Assembly (NCBI RefSeq): GCF_024609765.1
Contig: NZ_JANFDG010000021.1
Span: 34,263-98,262, forward strand
Direction: 5' to 3'
Length of the DNA: 64,000 nt
From: Shinella pollutisoli
GTDB taxonomy: Bacteria; Pseudomonadota; Alphaproteobacteria; Rhizobiales; Rhizobiaceae
The translations under genes and the position numbers were made by a program. Position 1 is the first letter of the stretch. Every line of letters begins with the position of its first letter. Positions 1 to 7,996 of the stretch are shown piece by piece. The notes beneath the pieces were generated by a model. It saw nothing but the letters and a program-made list of their open reading frames with translations, was not told the DNA's origin and did not search any database.

Positions 1-1037
1 GGCGCGTTCTCCTTGAGGCGCTGCACGAGGTCCGGGTTGGCGATGAAGAGCTTGCCGAAGGCGACGAGGTCGGCCCTGCCGCTTTCGACGGCGTCGATCG
101 CGAGCGCCCGGTCGTAGCCGTTGTTGACCATCCAGGCGGCCTTGCCGCCGGCGGCATGGTAGGCGGCGCGCAGCGCGGCGTAGTCGAAGGGCCTTTCGCC
201 CTGGCTGTGGTCGCGCGCCCCGCCCGTCGCGCCCTCGATGACGTGGATATAGGCGAGCCCGTAGCGGGCGAGGCCCTCGACGACATGGGTGAAGAGCGGC
301 TGCGGGTCCGGGTCGAAGGCGTCGTTGGCGGGCGTCACCGGCGAGATGCGGATGGCCGTGCGGCCGGCGCCGATCTCCTGCGTGATCGCGTCGACGACCT
401 CGAAGAGCAGGCGGGCGCGATTCTCGATCGGGCCGCCGTAGGCGTCCGTGCGGTGGTTGGAGCCCGCGCGCAGGAACTGGTCGATGAGGTAGCCGTTCGC
501 CGCGTGGATCTCCACGCCGTCGAAGCCGGCGTCGATCGCCGCGCGCGCGGCGCGGCGGTAGTCCTCGACGATGCCCGGCAGTTCGGAAATGTCGAGTGCG
601 CGCGGCTCGGAGGTCTCCGCGAAGGAACCGGTTCCGTCGGGATTGACGAGATAGGTCTTGGATCTGGCGCGGATCGCCGAGGGGGCGACGGGCTTGCCGC
701 CGCCCGGCTGCAGGGTCTCGTGCGAGATGCGCCCGACATGCCACATCTGCACGACGATCTTGCCGCCGGCCCGGTGCACGGCGTCCGTCACCTGGCGCCA
801 GCCTTCGAGCGCCTCGGGCGTGTAGAGGCCCGGCACGTCGGCATATCCCTGGCCCTGCTGGGTGATGGCGGTCGCCTCGGTGATCAGCAGGCCGGCGGTG
901 GCGCGCTGCTCGTAATAGGCGGCGTTCAGCGTGTTCGGCACGGCGCCCGGCGAGCGGTTGCGCGTGAGCGGCGCCATGACGATGCGGTTGGAAAGCGCGA
1001 TGTCGCCGACGGTGATGGGGTCGAAGAGCGAGGTCAT
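1..1037 (-). CDS. Alkene reductase (Old Yellow Enzyme family), 3' end outside window
   Basis: FMN-dependent ene-reductase of the NemA/XenA type, which reduces activated C=C bonds or nitro compounds with NAD(P)H in the cytosol. The minus-strand frame is open from the ATG at 1037 to the window edge, about 345 residues. Family landmarks visible: N-terminal MTSLFDPITVGD, RIVMAPLTRNRS, the GVEIHAANGYLIDQFLR segment with the catalytic H-A-A-N pair, and the following NHRTDAYGGPIENR. The C-terminus lies outside the window. A good Shine-Dalgarno (GGACCTCCC as read on plus, GGGAGGTCC on minus) lies just before the ATG. An ArsR gene sits upstream in the same orientation, 34 bp away, so the pair may be a stress-responsive operon. 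Family assignment is firm; the substrate is unknown. Confidence 0.93.
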   Translation of the reverse strand, partial: MTSLFDPITVGDIALSNRIVMAPLTRNRSPGAVPNTLNAAYYEQRATAGLLITEATAITQQGQGYADVPGLYTPEALEGWRQVTDAVHRAGGKIVVQMWHVGRISHETLQPGGGKPVAPSAIRARSKTYLVNPDGTGSFAETSEPRALDISELPGIVEDYRRAARAAIDAGFDGVEIHAANGYLIDQFLRAGSNHRTDAYGGPIENRARLLFEVVDAITQEIGAGRTAIRISPVTPANDAFDPDPQPLFTHVVEGLARYGLAYIHVIEGATGGARDHSQGERPFDYAALRAAYHAAGGKAAWMVNNGYDRALAIDAVESGRADLVAFGKLFIANPDLVQRLKENA

Positions 1038-1071
1038 GGGAGGTCCTTCTGCTGGGTGGGATGAGATGCGC

Positions 1072-1374
1072 TCAGAGTGCACGGGAAAGATGGTCGAGAA
1101 AGGCGGCGATCGCCGCCTCGTCGCGCTTGTAGAACACCCACTGGCCGACCTTGCGCGTGGTGACGAGACCGGCGCGCTGCAGGACGGCGAGGTGGGCGGA
1201 GACGGTGGATTGGGAAAGATCGCAGCGCCGCTCGACCTGGCCGGCGCAGACGCCGAAATCGAGCGGATGCTCCTGGCCGGCGAAGTGCCGCTCCGGCTCC
1301 TTCAGCCAGGCGAGGATTTCCAGCCGTTTCGGGTGGGCGAGCGCCTTCAGGATTTCGTCGGTGTCCGGGGTCAT
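1072..1374 (-). CDS. ArsR-family winged-helix transcriptional regulator
   Basis: A 100-residue DNA-binding repressor-type protein. I chose the ATG at 1374 because the protein then begins MTPDTDEILKALAHPKRLEILAWL, the usual start of an ArsR domain, whereas the upstream open frame runs through the sRNA genes. The recognition helix region DLSQSTVSAHLAVLQRAGLV (about residues 55-75) is the typical ArsR HTH, followed by the beta-wing KVGQWVFYKRDE. Cysteines at VCAGQVERRC could form a redox or metal sensor, but no classical CxCxxC metal site is present. It precedes the ene-reductase gene by 34 bp and probably controls it. By my recollection of gene order, it matches the ArsR gene that flanks the AbcR region in Sinorhizobium meliloti. 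Confidence 0.9.
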   Translation of the reverse strand: MTPDTDEILKALAHPKRLEILAWLKEPERHFAGQEHPLDFGVCAGQVERRCDLSQSTVSAHLAVLQRAGLVTTRKVGQWVFYKRDEAAIAAFLDHLSRAL

Positions 1375-1456
1375 ATCGCTCCATCGCGATTTTTCGATTC
1401 TTGTATCGAGTTTCGACGATATTGTATCGGCTCCGACGTCGCGCAAGGGGCAAGGC

Positions 1457-1575
1457 AAAAAAAAGGGCCACAAGCTCGAGGCTCGGGCCCTGTCAGTCGT
1501 GAAGGTCTTGGAACCTCCAGAGGGGAACAGCCGACGCGCGGCACTGGGAGGAGAAAGACCGCGAGTGCGTCGACT
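1457..1575 (-). ncRNA. AbcR-family small RNA (alpha-r15), copy 1
   Basis: Hfq-dependent trans-acting sRNA that, in rhizobia, Agrobacterium and Brucella, represses mRNAs of ABC transporter binding proteins. On the minus strand the transcript contains two unpaired C-rich seed regions, TCCTCCCAGTGCC (around 1541-1553) and GTTCCCCTC (around 1522-1530), then a small hairpin and an intrinsic terminator AGGGCC...GGCCCT followed by eight T (1491-1457). It shares these blocks with the second copy at 1668-1787. The 5' end is estimated from the promoter at 1582-1610. The family call rests on tandem arrangement, seed motifs and position between an ArsR gene and lsrB. I cannot tell which copy is AbcR1 and which AbcR2. 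Confidence 0.85.
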
Positions 1576-1581
1576 GATCAA

Positions 1582-1610
1582 GATATGGATGCAGCGGTCC
1601 CGTTCTTCAA
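1582..1610 (-). promoter_or_regulatory. Sigma-70-type promoter of AbcR copy 1
   Basis: On the minus strand: -35 TTGAAG (1610-1605), a 17-nt spacer and -10 CATATC (1587-1582). The same spacing and the identical -10 precede the second copy, which supports both. Confidence 0.7.
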
Positions 1611-1667
1611 GGGTGACCATGCCAAGATTTTCACCGGAAGCGAAATTCCGTTCCCGGAACGGAAGGC

Positions 1668-1787
1668 AAAAAAAGAGGGCCGCAAGTCGAACTTGGGCCC
1701 TTTGTAGTTTTGAAGGTAATAAACCTCCAGAGGGGAACAGCTGCTGCGGTGGCACTGGGAGGAAAAAGCCACCAAAGTGCATCAGCT
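1668..1787 (-). ncRNA. AbcR-family small RNA (alpha-r15), copy 2
   Basis: Second of two tandem AbcR-type sRNA genes. It carries TTTTTCCTCCCAGTGCC (C-rich seed), GCTGTTCCCCTCTGGAGG (second seed plus hairpin), then ACCTTCAAAACTACA and an intrinsic terminator: AGGGCC, a CAAGTTCGACTTG inner hairpin, GGCCCT and a T-run (1704-1668). Transcript length is about 120 nt if it starts 7 nt after the -10 box. Divergence from copy 1 is concentrated between the seeds and in the terminator stem, as expected for paralogous sRNAs with overlapping targets. The neighbouring lsrB/vtlR product is known in Brucella to activate one abcR gene. Confidence 0.88.
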
Positions 1788-1793
1788 ACGGGC

Positions 1794-1822
1794 GATATGA
1801 TGCTTTTTCGGGCATACATCAA
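1794..1822 (-). promoter_or_regulatory. Sigma-70-type promoter of AbcR copy 2
   Basis: On the minus strand: -35 TTGATG (1822-1817), a 17-nt spacer and -10 CATATC (1799-1794). The region upstream, up to the lsrB stop at 1877, is where a LsrB/VtlR operator would be expected; none was identified by eye. Confidence 0.72.
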
Positions 1823-1876
1823 TCAATGAATGTGCATGCCAGCCATGCGCGAGGCGCAGGTCTTGGCGAATCTGCC

Positions 1877-2785
1877 TTAAAAATTCCAGTTGCGTGCCTT
1901 GGCGACGATGAAATCGCGGAAGGCCTTGAGCTTGGCCGCATTCTTCATCTCGCTTGGATAGCAGAAATAGGTGTCGAAGGAGGGCACGTCCGCATTGGTG
2001 ACGAGCTGGATCAGGCCGGGGTCGCGGCCGACGATATAGTCCGGCAGCATGGCGATGCCGATGCCGAGCAGGCAGGCGCGCTTGATCGAGGTGAGGCTGT
2101 TGATCTGCAGCACCGAGGGGCGCGGATTGTCGGAATCGCGGCCGGCGATCTCCAGCCAGTTGACGTCGAGCAGGTAGTTCGGCGCGGGCTCGCCGAAGGT
2201 GATGATCTTGTGCTTGTCGAAATCGTCGATCGACTGCGGCTCGCCGTAGCGGTTGATGTAGGAGGGGGCGGCGTAGACGTGCATGTGCACGGTGAAGAGC
2301 TTGCGCTGGATGAGGTCCGACTGCTGCGGCTCGCGCAGCCGGATCGCGCAGTCGGCGTGGCGCATGTTCACGTCGAGCTCCTCGTTGTCGAGGATGAGCT
2401 GCACCTGCATGTCGGGATAGAGCGCGAGGAATTCCTGCACCTTGTCGGTGAGCCAGCCCTGGCCGAGGCCGACGGTGGTGGTGATGCGCAGCTTGCCGCT
2501 CGGCTTCTCGGTGTTCTCGGTGAGCTGCACGCGCACGCTTTCGAGCTTCATCAGCACGTCGTGGGCGGTGCGGTAGAGGATCTCGCCCTGCTCGGTGAGG
2601 ATGAGGCCGCGGGCGTGGCGGTGGAACAGCTTGATGCCGACGTCCTGCTCGAGCGCGCTCACCTGGCGGCTGATCGCCGATTGCGAGAGATGCAGCTTGT
2701 CGGCCGCATGCGTGAACGAGCCTGCCTCGGCCGCGGCATGGAAAATCCGCAGCTTGTCCCAGTCGAGCGGCATCCTATCCCCCAT
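1877..2785 (-). CDS. lsrB: LysR-family regulator LsrB/VtlR
   Basis: 302-residue LysR regulator. It has an N-terminal HTH (DKLRIFHAAAEAGSFTHAAD then LSQSAISRQVSALE) and a periplasmic-binding-like effector domain. Cysteines occur in RHADCAIRL, IKRACLLGIG and TYFCYPSE; the Sinorhizobium LsrB is described as a redox sensor acting through such cysteines. It lies between trxB and the tandem AbcR genes, the arrangement I recall for S. meliloti SMc01225 (lsrB) and for vtlR in Brucella and Agrobacterium, where it controls oxidative stress, LPS and sRNA genes. ATGs at 2785 and 2773 are both possible; 2785 has GAGGACAT upstream, 2773 has GGGGGATAGG. Confidence 0.9.
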   Translation of the reverse strand: MGDRMPLDWDKLRIFHAAAEAGSFTHAADKLHLSQSAISRQVSALEQDVGIKLFHRHARGLILTEQGEILYRTAHDVLMKLESVRVQLTENTEKPSGKLRITTTVGLGQGWLTDKVQEFLALYPDMQVQLILDNEELDVNMRHADCAIRLREPQQSDLIQRKLFTVHMHVYAAPSYINRYGEPQSIDDFDKHKIITFGEPAPNYLLDVNWLEIAGRDSDNPRPSVLQINSLTSIKRACLLGIGIAMLPDYIVGRDPGLIQLVTNADVPSFDTYFCYPSEMKNAAKLKAFRDFIVAKARNWNF

Positions 2786-2884
2786 ATGTCCTCGCAGCGG
2801 GAACCCGGTGTTTCCCGCCCCATCGCTGATCCACTGTTCCCACGTCGGGATCCGGGACGAATCCCGCTCCCTTATTGGCGGCTT

Positions 2885-3859
2885 CTACTCGGCCGCAATT
2901 GCGACAGGCCTATGACCCGCAAGATATTTTTCCGCTTCGAGCGCGGCCATGCAGCCCATGCCGGCTGCCGTCACGGCCTGGCGGTAGACGTCGTCCGTCA
3001 CGTCGCCGGCGGCGAAGACGCCGGGCACGTCGGTCGCCGTCGAATCGGGTGCGGTCCACAGATAGCCGTTCGGCTTCAGGCGCAGCTTGCCCTTGAAGAG
3101 CTCGACGGCGGGTGCGTGGCCGATCGCGACGAAGACGCCGTCGGTCGCGAGATCCTGCGTCTCGCCGGTCTTCGTGTTGCGGAGCCGCACGCCGTTGACG
3201 GAGGCCGGGATCGGCGGTCTCGCCTCGGCGCCGAGATACGCGATCACCTCGTGGTCCCAGATCACCCGCACGTTCTCCCTGGCGAAGAGCCGCTCCTGGA
3301 GGATGCGTTCCGCGCGGAAGCCGTCGCGCCTGTGGACGACGGTCACGGTGCGGGCGAGGTTGGCGAGGTAGAGCGCCTCCTCCACGGCCGAGTTGCCGCC
3401 GCCGACCACGACCACGTCCTTGTTGCGGTAGAAGAAGCCGTCGCAGGTGGCGCAGGCCGAGACGCCGAAGCCCTGGAATCTGGCCTCGGTCTCGATGCCG
3501 AGCCAGCGGGCCTTGGCGCCGGTGGCGATGATGAGGGCGTCGGCCGTCCATTCGGTCCCGCTGTCGGTGGAGATGCGGAACGGGCGCACGTCGAGGTCGA
3601 CGTTCGTCACGAGGTCGTTGACGATCTCGGCGCCGACGTGCTGCGCCTGCTTCAGCATCTGCTCCATCATCCACGGGCCCTGGACCGGATCGGCATAGCC
3701 CGGATAGTTCTCCACGTCCGTGGTGATCATGAGCTGGCCGCCCTGCTCCATGCCGGCGATCAGCACCGGCTCCAGCATGGCGCGGGCGGTATAGATGGCG
3801 GCGGTGTAGCCGGCGGGGCCGGAGCCGATGATCAGCACCTTGACGTGACGTGCGGACAT
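2885..3859 (-). CDS. trxB: Thioredoxin-disulfide reductase
   Basis: FAD-containing NADPH:thioredoxin reductase, 324 residues, cytosolic. It shows the N-terminal FAD-binding GSGPAGYTAAIYTARA, the redox-active disulfide ACATCDG (C-A-T-C), the NADPH-binding VVGGGNSAVEEALYLA and the C-terminal VFAAGDVTD. The start at 3859 (MSARHVKVLIIG) is chosen because the FAD fold begins immediately and the minus strand has AAGGAAC before it. The upstream extension to 3949 is not conserved-looking. lsrB follows 99 bp downstream in the same direction, so the two redox-linked genes may be cotranscribed. Confidence 0.97.
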   Translation of the reverse strand: MSARHVKVLIIGSGPAGYTAAIYTARAMLEPVLIAGMEQGGQLMITTDVENYPGYADPVQGPWMMEQMLKQAQHVGAEIVNDLVTNVDLDVRPFRISTDSGTEWTADALIIATGAKARWLGIETEARFQGFGVSACATCDGFFYRNKDVVVVGGGNSAVEEALYLANLARTVTVVHRRDGFRAERILQERLFARENVRVIWDHEVIAYLGAEARPPIPASVNGVRLRNTKTGETQDLATDGVFVAIGHAPAVELFKGKLRLKPNGYLWTAPDSTATDVPGVFAAGDVTDDVYRQAVTAAGMGCMAALEAEKYLAGHRPVAIAAE

Positions 3860-4107
3860 GGTCGTTCCTTTCGGGGCGCTCGGCCGGCCTCGGGCCCGCA
3901 TCGCGGGACGGCGGCGAGGGGCTCTCGCATATCTCTGTTCGGCCTCCATTTATGAGGGCGGAGGCCCCGGTTTCAAGCCCGGCCCGGCCGTTGCCAACAG
4001 ACGGCGAAGGAGCGTGACATATTTGTGCCTCTTCCTGTAATAATATTGCGTCAATCAGGCGATTCGGATCACATCCGGTCGCGCCCGTGAAAGGTCCGTA
4101 TCCACCC

Positions 4108-4575
4108 ATGTTTCGCGCCGAACTCGATGCCATCGATCTCCGCATCCTGAAGGAACTGCAGGCGGACGGGCGGATGACCAATGTCGAGCTCGCCGCGCGC
4201 GCCGGCATTTCCGCCCCGCCGTGCCTCAGGCGCGTGCGCAAGCTGGAGGAGGCGGGCATCATCGAGGGCTACACGGCGATCCTGAACGCGCCGGCGCTCG
4301 GCTACGACCTCGTCGCCTTCTGCATGGTGGGCCTGCGCCACCAGTCGGAGGCCAACCTCAAGGCCTTCGCCGCGGCGACCGCCGAATGGCCGATGGTGCG
4401 CCAGGCCTGGATGGTCTCCGGCGACAGCGACTTCCTGCTCCATTGCGTGGCCGAGAATCTCACCCGCTTCCAGGACTTCGTCATCGAGGAGCTGACCGCC
4501 AACGAGCAGGTCGACACGGTGCGCACCATGCTGACGATCCGCCAGGTGAAGAAGGTCGGGCTGGTGGAGCTGTGA
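4108..4575 (+). CDS. Lrp/AsnC-family transcriptional regulator
   Basis: 155-residue feast/famine regulator. It has an N-terminal winged HTH (ELDAIDLRILKELQADGRM, then VELAARAGISAPPCLRRVRK) and a C-terminal RAM ligand-binding domain ending VDTVRTMLTIRQVKKVGLVEL. The ATG at 4108 gives the normal family start; a GTG at 4087 is in frame. It is divergent from trxB and its stop overlaps the start of the next gene (TGATG), suggesting coupling with the polysaccharide cassette. In S. meliloti an lrp-like gene sits between trxB and the lps genes. Confidence 0.92.
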   Translation: MFRAELDAIDLRILKELQADGRMTNVELAARAGISAPPCLRRVRKLEEAGIIEGYTAILNAPALGYDLVAFCMVGLRHQSEANLKAFAAATAEWPMVRQAWMVSGDSDFLLHCVAENLTRFQDFVIEELTANEQVDTVRTMLTIRQVKKVGLVEL

Positions 4576-5237
4576 TGGCGCCGTCGCAACGCGAGGGGCT
4601 TTTCCCGTGGATCCGGCGCAAGCTGGAGAAGAAGGCGCGGCGGCTTGCCGGCCGGGGCCGGCGCCTGCTGGGGCTCAGCCACACCGCGCCGCTCGGCGAG
4701 CCCGACGTCTTCGAGCTGCTGCGCGACAGGTCCGTCGCCCTCGTCGGCAATGCGCAAAGCCTGACCGGGACGGATCGCGGCGCGGTGATCGACGCCCACG
4801 ATCTCGTCATCCGGTGCAATGCCGCGCCGATCCCGGACGTCCGCTCGCACGGGGCGAAGACCGACATCATCGCGACCAGCATCGGCTTCGACGCCGGGGT
4901 GATGGACGCGCGCAGGGCACGCTACCTGTTCTGGATGTCGCCGCAGCGGGACGACCTGCCGGGCTGGATGCTCCGGTGGCCGGGCTTCTTCCTCTTTCCC
5001 GAGGAAAGCCACCGCGTGCTGCTGGCGGCGATCGGCCGCCGGCCGACGACGGGCCTGATGGTGATCGCGCTGCTGTCCCGCTCGCCGTGCCGGAAAGTGA
5101 GCCTCCACGGCTTCGATTTCTTCCGCAGCCAGTCTCTGTCCGGCGTCTTGCGCAAGGCCACGCCGCACGATCCCGCGGCGGAGGAGCGTTTCGTCTCGGA
5201 TCTCGTCCGGGCCGATCCGCGGTTTTCCCTTAATTGA
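4575..5237 (+). CDS. Glycosyltransferase family 29-like (sialyltransferase-type) protein
   Basis: 220-residue putative nucleotide-sugar glycosyltransferase of the surface polysaccharide locus. The segment ALVGNAQSLTGTDRGAVIDA followed by HDLVIRCNAAP (about residues 55-85) resembles the GT29 L-motif pattern VGNxxSLxGxxxGxxIDxxDxVxRxN. The later GRRPTTGLMVIALL resembles the S-motif with its P-TTG signature. The N-terminus is very basic (WIRRKLEKKARRLAGRGRR), as in peripheral membrane transferases. The ATG overlaps the TGA of the Lrp gene by one base. The transferred sugar cannot be read from the sequence. Confidence 0.78.
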   Translation: MAPSQREGLFPWIRRKLEKKARRLAGRGRRLLGLSHTAPLGEPDVFELLRDRSVALVGNAQSLTGTDRGAVIDAHDLVIRCNAAPIPDVRSHGAKTDIIATSIGFDAGVMDARRARYLFWMSPQRDDLPGWMLRWPGFFLFPEESHRVLLAAIGRRPTTGLMVIALLSRSPCRKVSLHGFDFFRSQSLSGVLRKATPHDPAAEERFVSDLVRADPRFSLN

Positions 5238-5275
5238 CGTTCGATCGGCGCCGTCCGGGCGCACTGAAGGTGCAC

Positions 5276-5935
5276 ATGCAGAAAATCGGCGATTTTTGGG
5301 TTCCCGACGTCGACGCGCGGCCGGGGGAGAATCTGGAGAAGAGCCGGCGCGGCTTCGAGGGGCGGGCGGGTATCCAGATCGCCCATCTCGAACGCGCGCT
5401 CGAACTCGTCCCGGGACGGGAGCTCGCAATTGACGGCGGCGCGAATGTCGGCGCCTGGACAAGGCTCATGGCGAAGCACTTCCGGCGCGTGCACAGCTTC
5501 GAGCCCAATCCGGAGGTCGTCGCCTGCCTTGCGCGCAACGTCGAGGAATGGGGGGCGGCCGATGTCGCCACGGTTCATCCGAAGGGCCTTTCCGACCGCC
5601 GCGAGTTCGTCGCCATGGGGACGAAGGAAGGCGCGCGCACCGTCACCGGCAGGATCGTCGGGCAGGGCGACATCGAATGCGTGACGATCGACAGCCTCGA
5701 CCTCGAGGCGTGCTCGCTCCTCAAGCTCGATCTCGAGGGCTACGAGGCGCAGGCGCTGGCCGGGGCGGCCGGGACCATCCGGCGATACCGGCCCTGGATC
5801 CTGATCGAGAACAAGCGCGGCTTCCTCGAACGGATCGTCGGGACAAAGGCGCAGCGCTTCCTCGCGCGGAACGGCTACAGGCTCGTCGAGAAGATCGGCG
5901 ACAAGGGCATAGACTGGCTGTTCAGCCCCGCCTGA
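5276..5935 (+). CDS. FkbM-family SAM-dependent methyltransferase
   Basis: 219-residue methyltransferase, probably an O-methylase of a surface sugar. SAM motif I is AIDGGANVGAWTRLMAKHF, then VHSFEPNPEVVACLARNV (motif II acidic residue), and VTIDSLDLEACSLLKLDLEGYEA, the FkbM signature with the KxDxEG-type core. Start: ATG 5276 follows a CTGAAGG Shine-Dalgarno. An in-frame TTG at 5234 overlaps the previous stop, so translation may begin there and add 14 residues. The gene is convergent with the pyruvyl transferase gene and their 3' ends overlap by 14 bp. Confidence 0.85.
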   Translation: MQKIGDFWVPDVDARPGENLEKSRRGFEGRAGIQIAHLERALELVPGRELAIDGGANVGAWTRLMAKHFRRVHSFEPNPEVVACLARNVEEWGAADVATVHPKGLSDRREFVAMGTKEGARTVTGRIVGQGDIECVTIDSLDLEACSLLKLDLEGYEAQALAGAAGTIRRYRPWILIENKRGFLERIVGTKAQRFLARNGYRLVEKIGDKGIDWLFSPA

Positions 5936-6962
5936 CGTCCCCGCCATCGCGGGCGAGCCCGGCGATCTCGCCGAAGAGATCGCGGGCCTTCTCCGTGCAG
6001 AGGCGCAGCCCCGCCTCGATCCTCGCGCGTTCCTCGTCGGAATAGTCTTCGGCGCCGCCCTGGGCGAGGCGCTCGCGCAGCTCTTCCGCCGTAACCAGCC
6101 GTTGCCTGCCGAGGCCGAAATCGTCGAGGAGCGCGGCGATCTTCCAGGAATTCGAATCCACGGCCAGGAACGGCGTTCCGGTGAAGAGGCAGAAGCAGAC
6201 GGCGTGGAAACGGCCGGTGACGTGCAGCCTTGCGCGCAGGAGATGGGCGATGAACTCCTCCTCCGTCCGGCTGAACAGGATCTTGCGGTCGAGCGCTCCG
6301 GCCGCCGCCGCATGAGCGTGGATGAAGGCCTCGCGAAGCTGCCGGATCGGAAACGGCCAGTGCGCCCGCGGCGCTTTCAGCGTCGTCAGGATCGGCAGGA
6401 AGAAGGTATCCGGCGAATGGCGGGCGATCTCGCGCAGCGTCCTGCTCAGCGTCCTGGAGACGGAATCGCCGACGAGGATGCGGTCCCGCCCGGGCCCGCC
6501 GGGGGCGGCGAGCATGCCGTCGGAAAGCGACATGTCGGGCACGACCGGCGTCCTCCTGCCGGTCAGCGCCTCGATCTCCGCGGCGCTGCGGGAATCGCGC
6601 GCCGAGACGAGGGCGATCTTGTCGAGGTAGCGCCGCCACTCTTTCGGGTTGTCCTGGTAGAGGGTGTTGATCAGCGCGACCGGCTTGCCGGCCCGGGCCG
6701 GGTGGTCGACGACCTTCAGGAGGCGCAGGGCGCTCTGCGCGCCGTGATGGAACGTGCCTTCGCCGTTGATGACGACGAGGTCGCTGCGGCCCATCGCGTC
6801 GAGGAACGCACGGTCGTTCTCCCAGTCGTTGCGGATCGGGCTGCGGCCGGCGATCTCGATGCCCTGCCCGGCAAGCCGCTTCTCGATGAGGCGCATGACG
6901 CGCAGGCAGCCGAAATGCCGGTCTGCGCGCGTGTCGTTCATGAGGACGGCTCTGATGGGCAT
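5922..6962 (-). CDS. Polysaccharide pyruvyl transferase family protein
   Basis: About 346 residues (MPIRAVLMNDTRADRHFGCLR as start; an ATG at 6983 adds 7). Members transfer pyruvate ketals or related groups onto polysaccharide sugars. Visible family traits: NDTR...HFGCLRVMRLI near the N-terminus, DLVVINGEGTFHHGAQSA (the conserved GEGT with glycine-rich loop), VVPDMSLS, and the C-terminal HVTGRFHAVCFCLFTGTPFL (family GRxHA motif) followed by DSNSWKI. It is transcribed opposite to its neighbours on both sides, so the locus is a patchwork rather than one operon. Confidence 0.82.
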   Translation of the reverse strand: MPIRAVLMNDTRADRHFGCLRVMRLIEKRLAGQGIEIAGRSPIRNDWENDRAFLDAMGRSDLVVINGEGTFHHGAQSALRLLKVVDHPARAGKPVALINTLYQDNPKEWRRYLDKIALVSARDSRSAAEIEALTGRRTPVVPDMSLSDGMLAAPGGPGRDRILVGDSVSRTLSRTLREIARHSPDTFFLPILTTLKAPRAHWPFPIRQLREAFIHAHAAAAGALDRKILFSRTEEEFIAHLLRARLHVTGRFHAVCFCLFTGTPFLAVDSNSWKIAALLDDFGLGRQRLVTAEELRERLAQGGAEDYSDEERARIEAGLRLCTEKARDLFGEIAGLARDGGDVRRG

Positions 6963-7078
6963 GCGCGGTTCTCGGTTTTCCAAGGGATGCGATCCCGTGT
7001 GGGGATAGTCAATCGGACGGGCGCTTGCAACCTGTCCGCCGTGGTAGCCAAGGGGGCGGCGGTTCTATATGGAGCATT

Positions 7079-7996
7079 ATGGTTTTCGGTTCCGACAGGC
7101 CCCTGTGGCGCGCGTTCCTCAAGATAGGCACGCAACTCGTTCTCGGCAGGGAGCGGGCGCATTTCCATAACTGGTTCCCGGGGCTCGATCTGCATGTGCC
7201 CGCCGGTCCCGCCGAGACTGGTTCCATCGTCCATCGCGGGCGAACGGTCGGCCGGCTGCACCATCCGGAGGTCCTGCGCCGGCGGGCGGGCGCGGACATC
7301 GTGATCGTCGGCTCCGGCCCGTCCGTGCGCGAGAACGACGTTTCCCGGCTGCCGGCGGACACGGCGATCCTGCTCAACGGTGCGATCAACCTCGTGCCCG
7401 GGGTGATCGCTTCGCCGCTTGCCGTGGCGATCGAGGACGAGCGCTTCGTCTGGCGCCACCACGATGCGATCGTCCGCACCGTCGCGCCGGGCACGATCTG
7501 CCTGCTCTCGGTCGGCGTCATCCGCGCGCTCTGCGAGCTCGATGCGCATTGGCTCGCCGAGCGGACCGTCGTCCTGATCGACGACGTCTGCAAGCCCTAT
7601 CGCCGGCCCCGGCGCAGGGCGGAGGAGGTCGCGGCGCTGGAATATGTCCGGACGGACGGGAAGGGGTTCGGCTTTTCGCTTTGTCCGGCGCGGGGCGTCG
7701 TCCAGGGCGGCTCGGTGGTGGTGAGCGTCTTCCAGTTCGCGGTCTACTGCCGGCCGCGCGCGATCGGCTTCGTCGGCATCGACCTTGCGAATGCCGACGC
7801 GCCGCGCTTCTACGAAAGCCGCGGCCGGAAGGCCTTTTCCGGCGTCGCAGCGGCGACGGACCGGATCCTTTCGTCGCTTGCCGCCGGCTTGCCCGTCTGC
7901 GCGCAGAACGGCATCACGCTCCGCAACCATTCGCGGCACTCGGCGCTGGCGCGGATCGGGCTCGATTACGATCCGCGCCTTGCCGCCGCGTCGTAG
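7079..7996 (+). CDS. Surface-polysaccharide locus protein of unknown function
   Basis: 305-residue protein that I do not recognise with certainty. ATG 7079 is preceded by GGAG; an earlier in-frame start at 7025 lacks support. The segment ADIVIVGSGPSVRENDVSRL then AILLNGAINL (about residues 75-105), and IGFVGIDLANADAPRFYES later, resemble nucleotide-sugar-binding folds of sialyltransferase/DUF115-type proteins, with GSGPS replacing VGNxxS. There is no signal peptide or membrane segment. Position between the pyruvyl transferase gene and the lpsB-like gene points to LPS core or other surface glycan synthesis. It is convergent with lpsB, the 3' ends overlapping by 31 bp. Confidence 0.6.
   Translation: MVFGSDRPLWRAFLKIGTQLVLGRERAHFHNWFPGLDLHVPAGPAETGSIVHRGRTVGRLHHPEVLRRRAGADIVIVGSGPSVRENDVSRLPADTAILLNGAINLVPGVIASPLAVAIEDERFVWRHHDAIVRTVAPGTICLLSVGVIRALCELDAHWLAERTVVLIDDVCKPYRRPRRRAEEVAALEYVRTDGKGFGFSLCPARGVVQGGSVVVSVFQFAVYCRPRAIGFVGIDLANADAPRFYESRGRKAFSGVAAATDRILSSLAAGLPVCAQNGITLRNHSRHSALARIGLDYDPRLAAAS

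Noticed and set aside
1151..3955. 934-residue plus-strand frame across ArsR, sRNA, lsrB and trxB
   Set aside because: It runs through two sRNA terminators and the antisense of well-supported genes; no family match in its composition.
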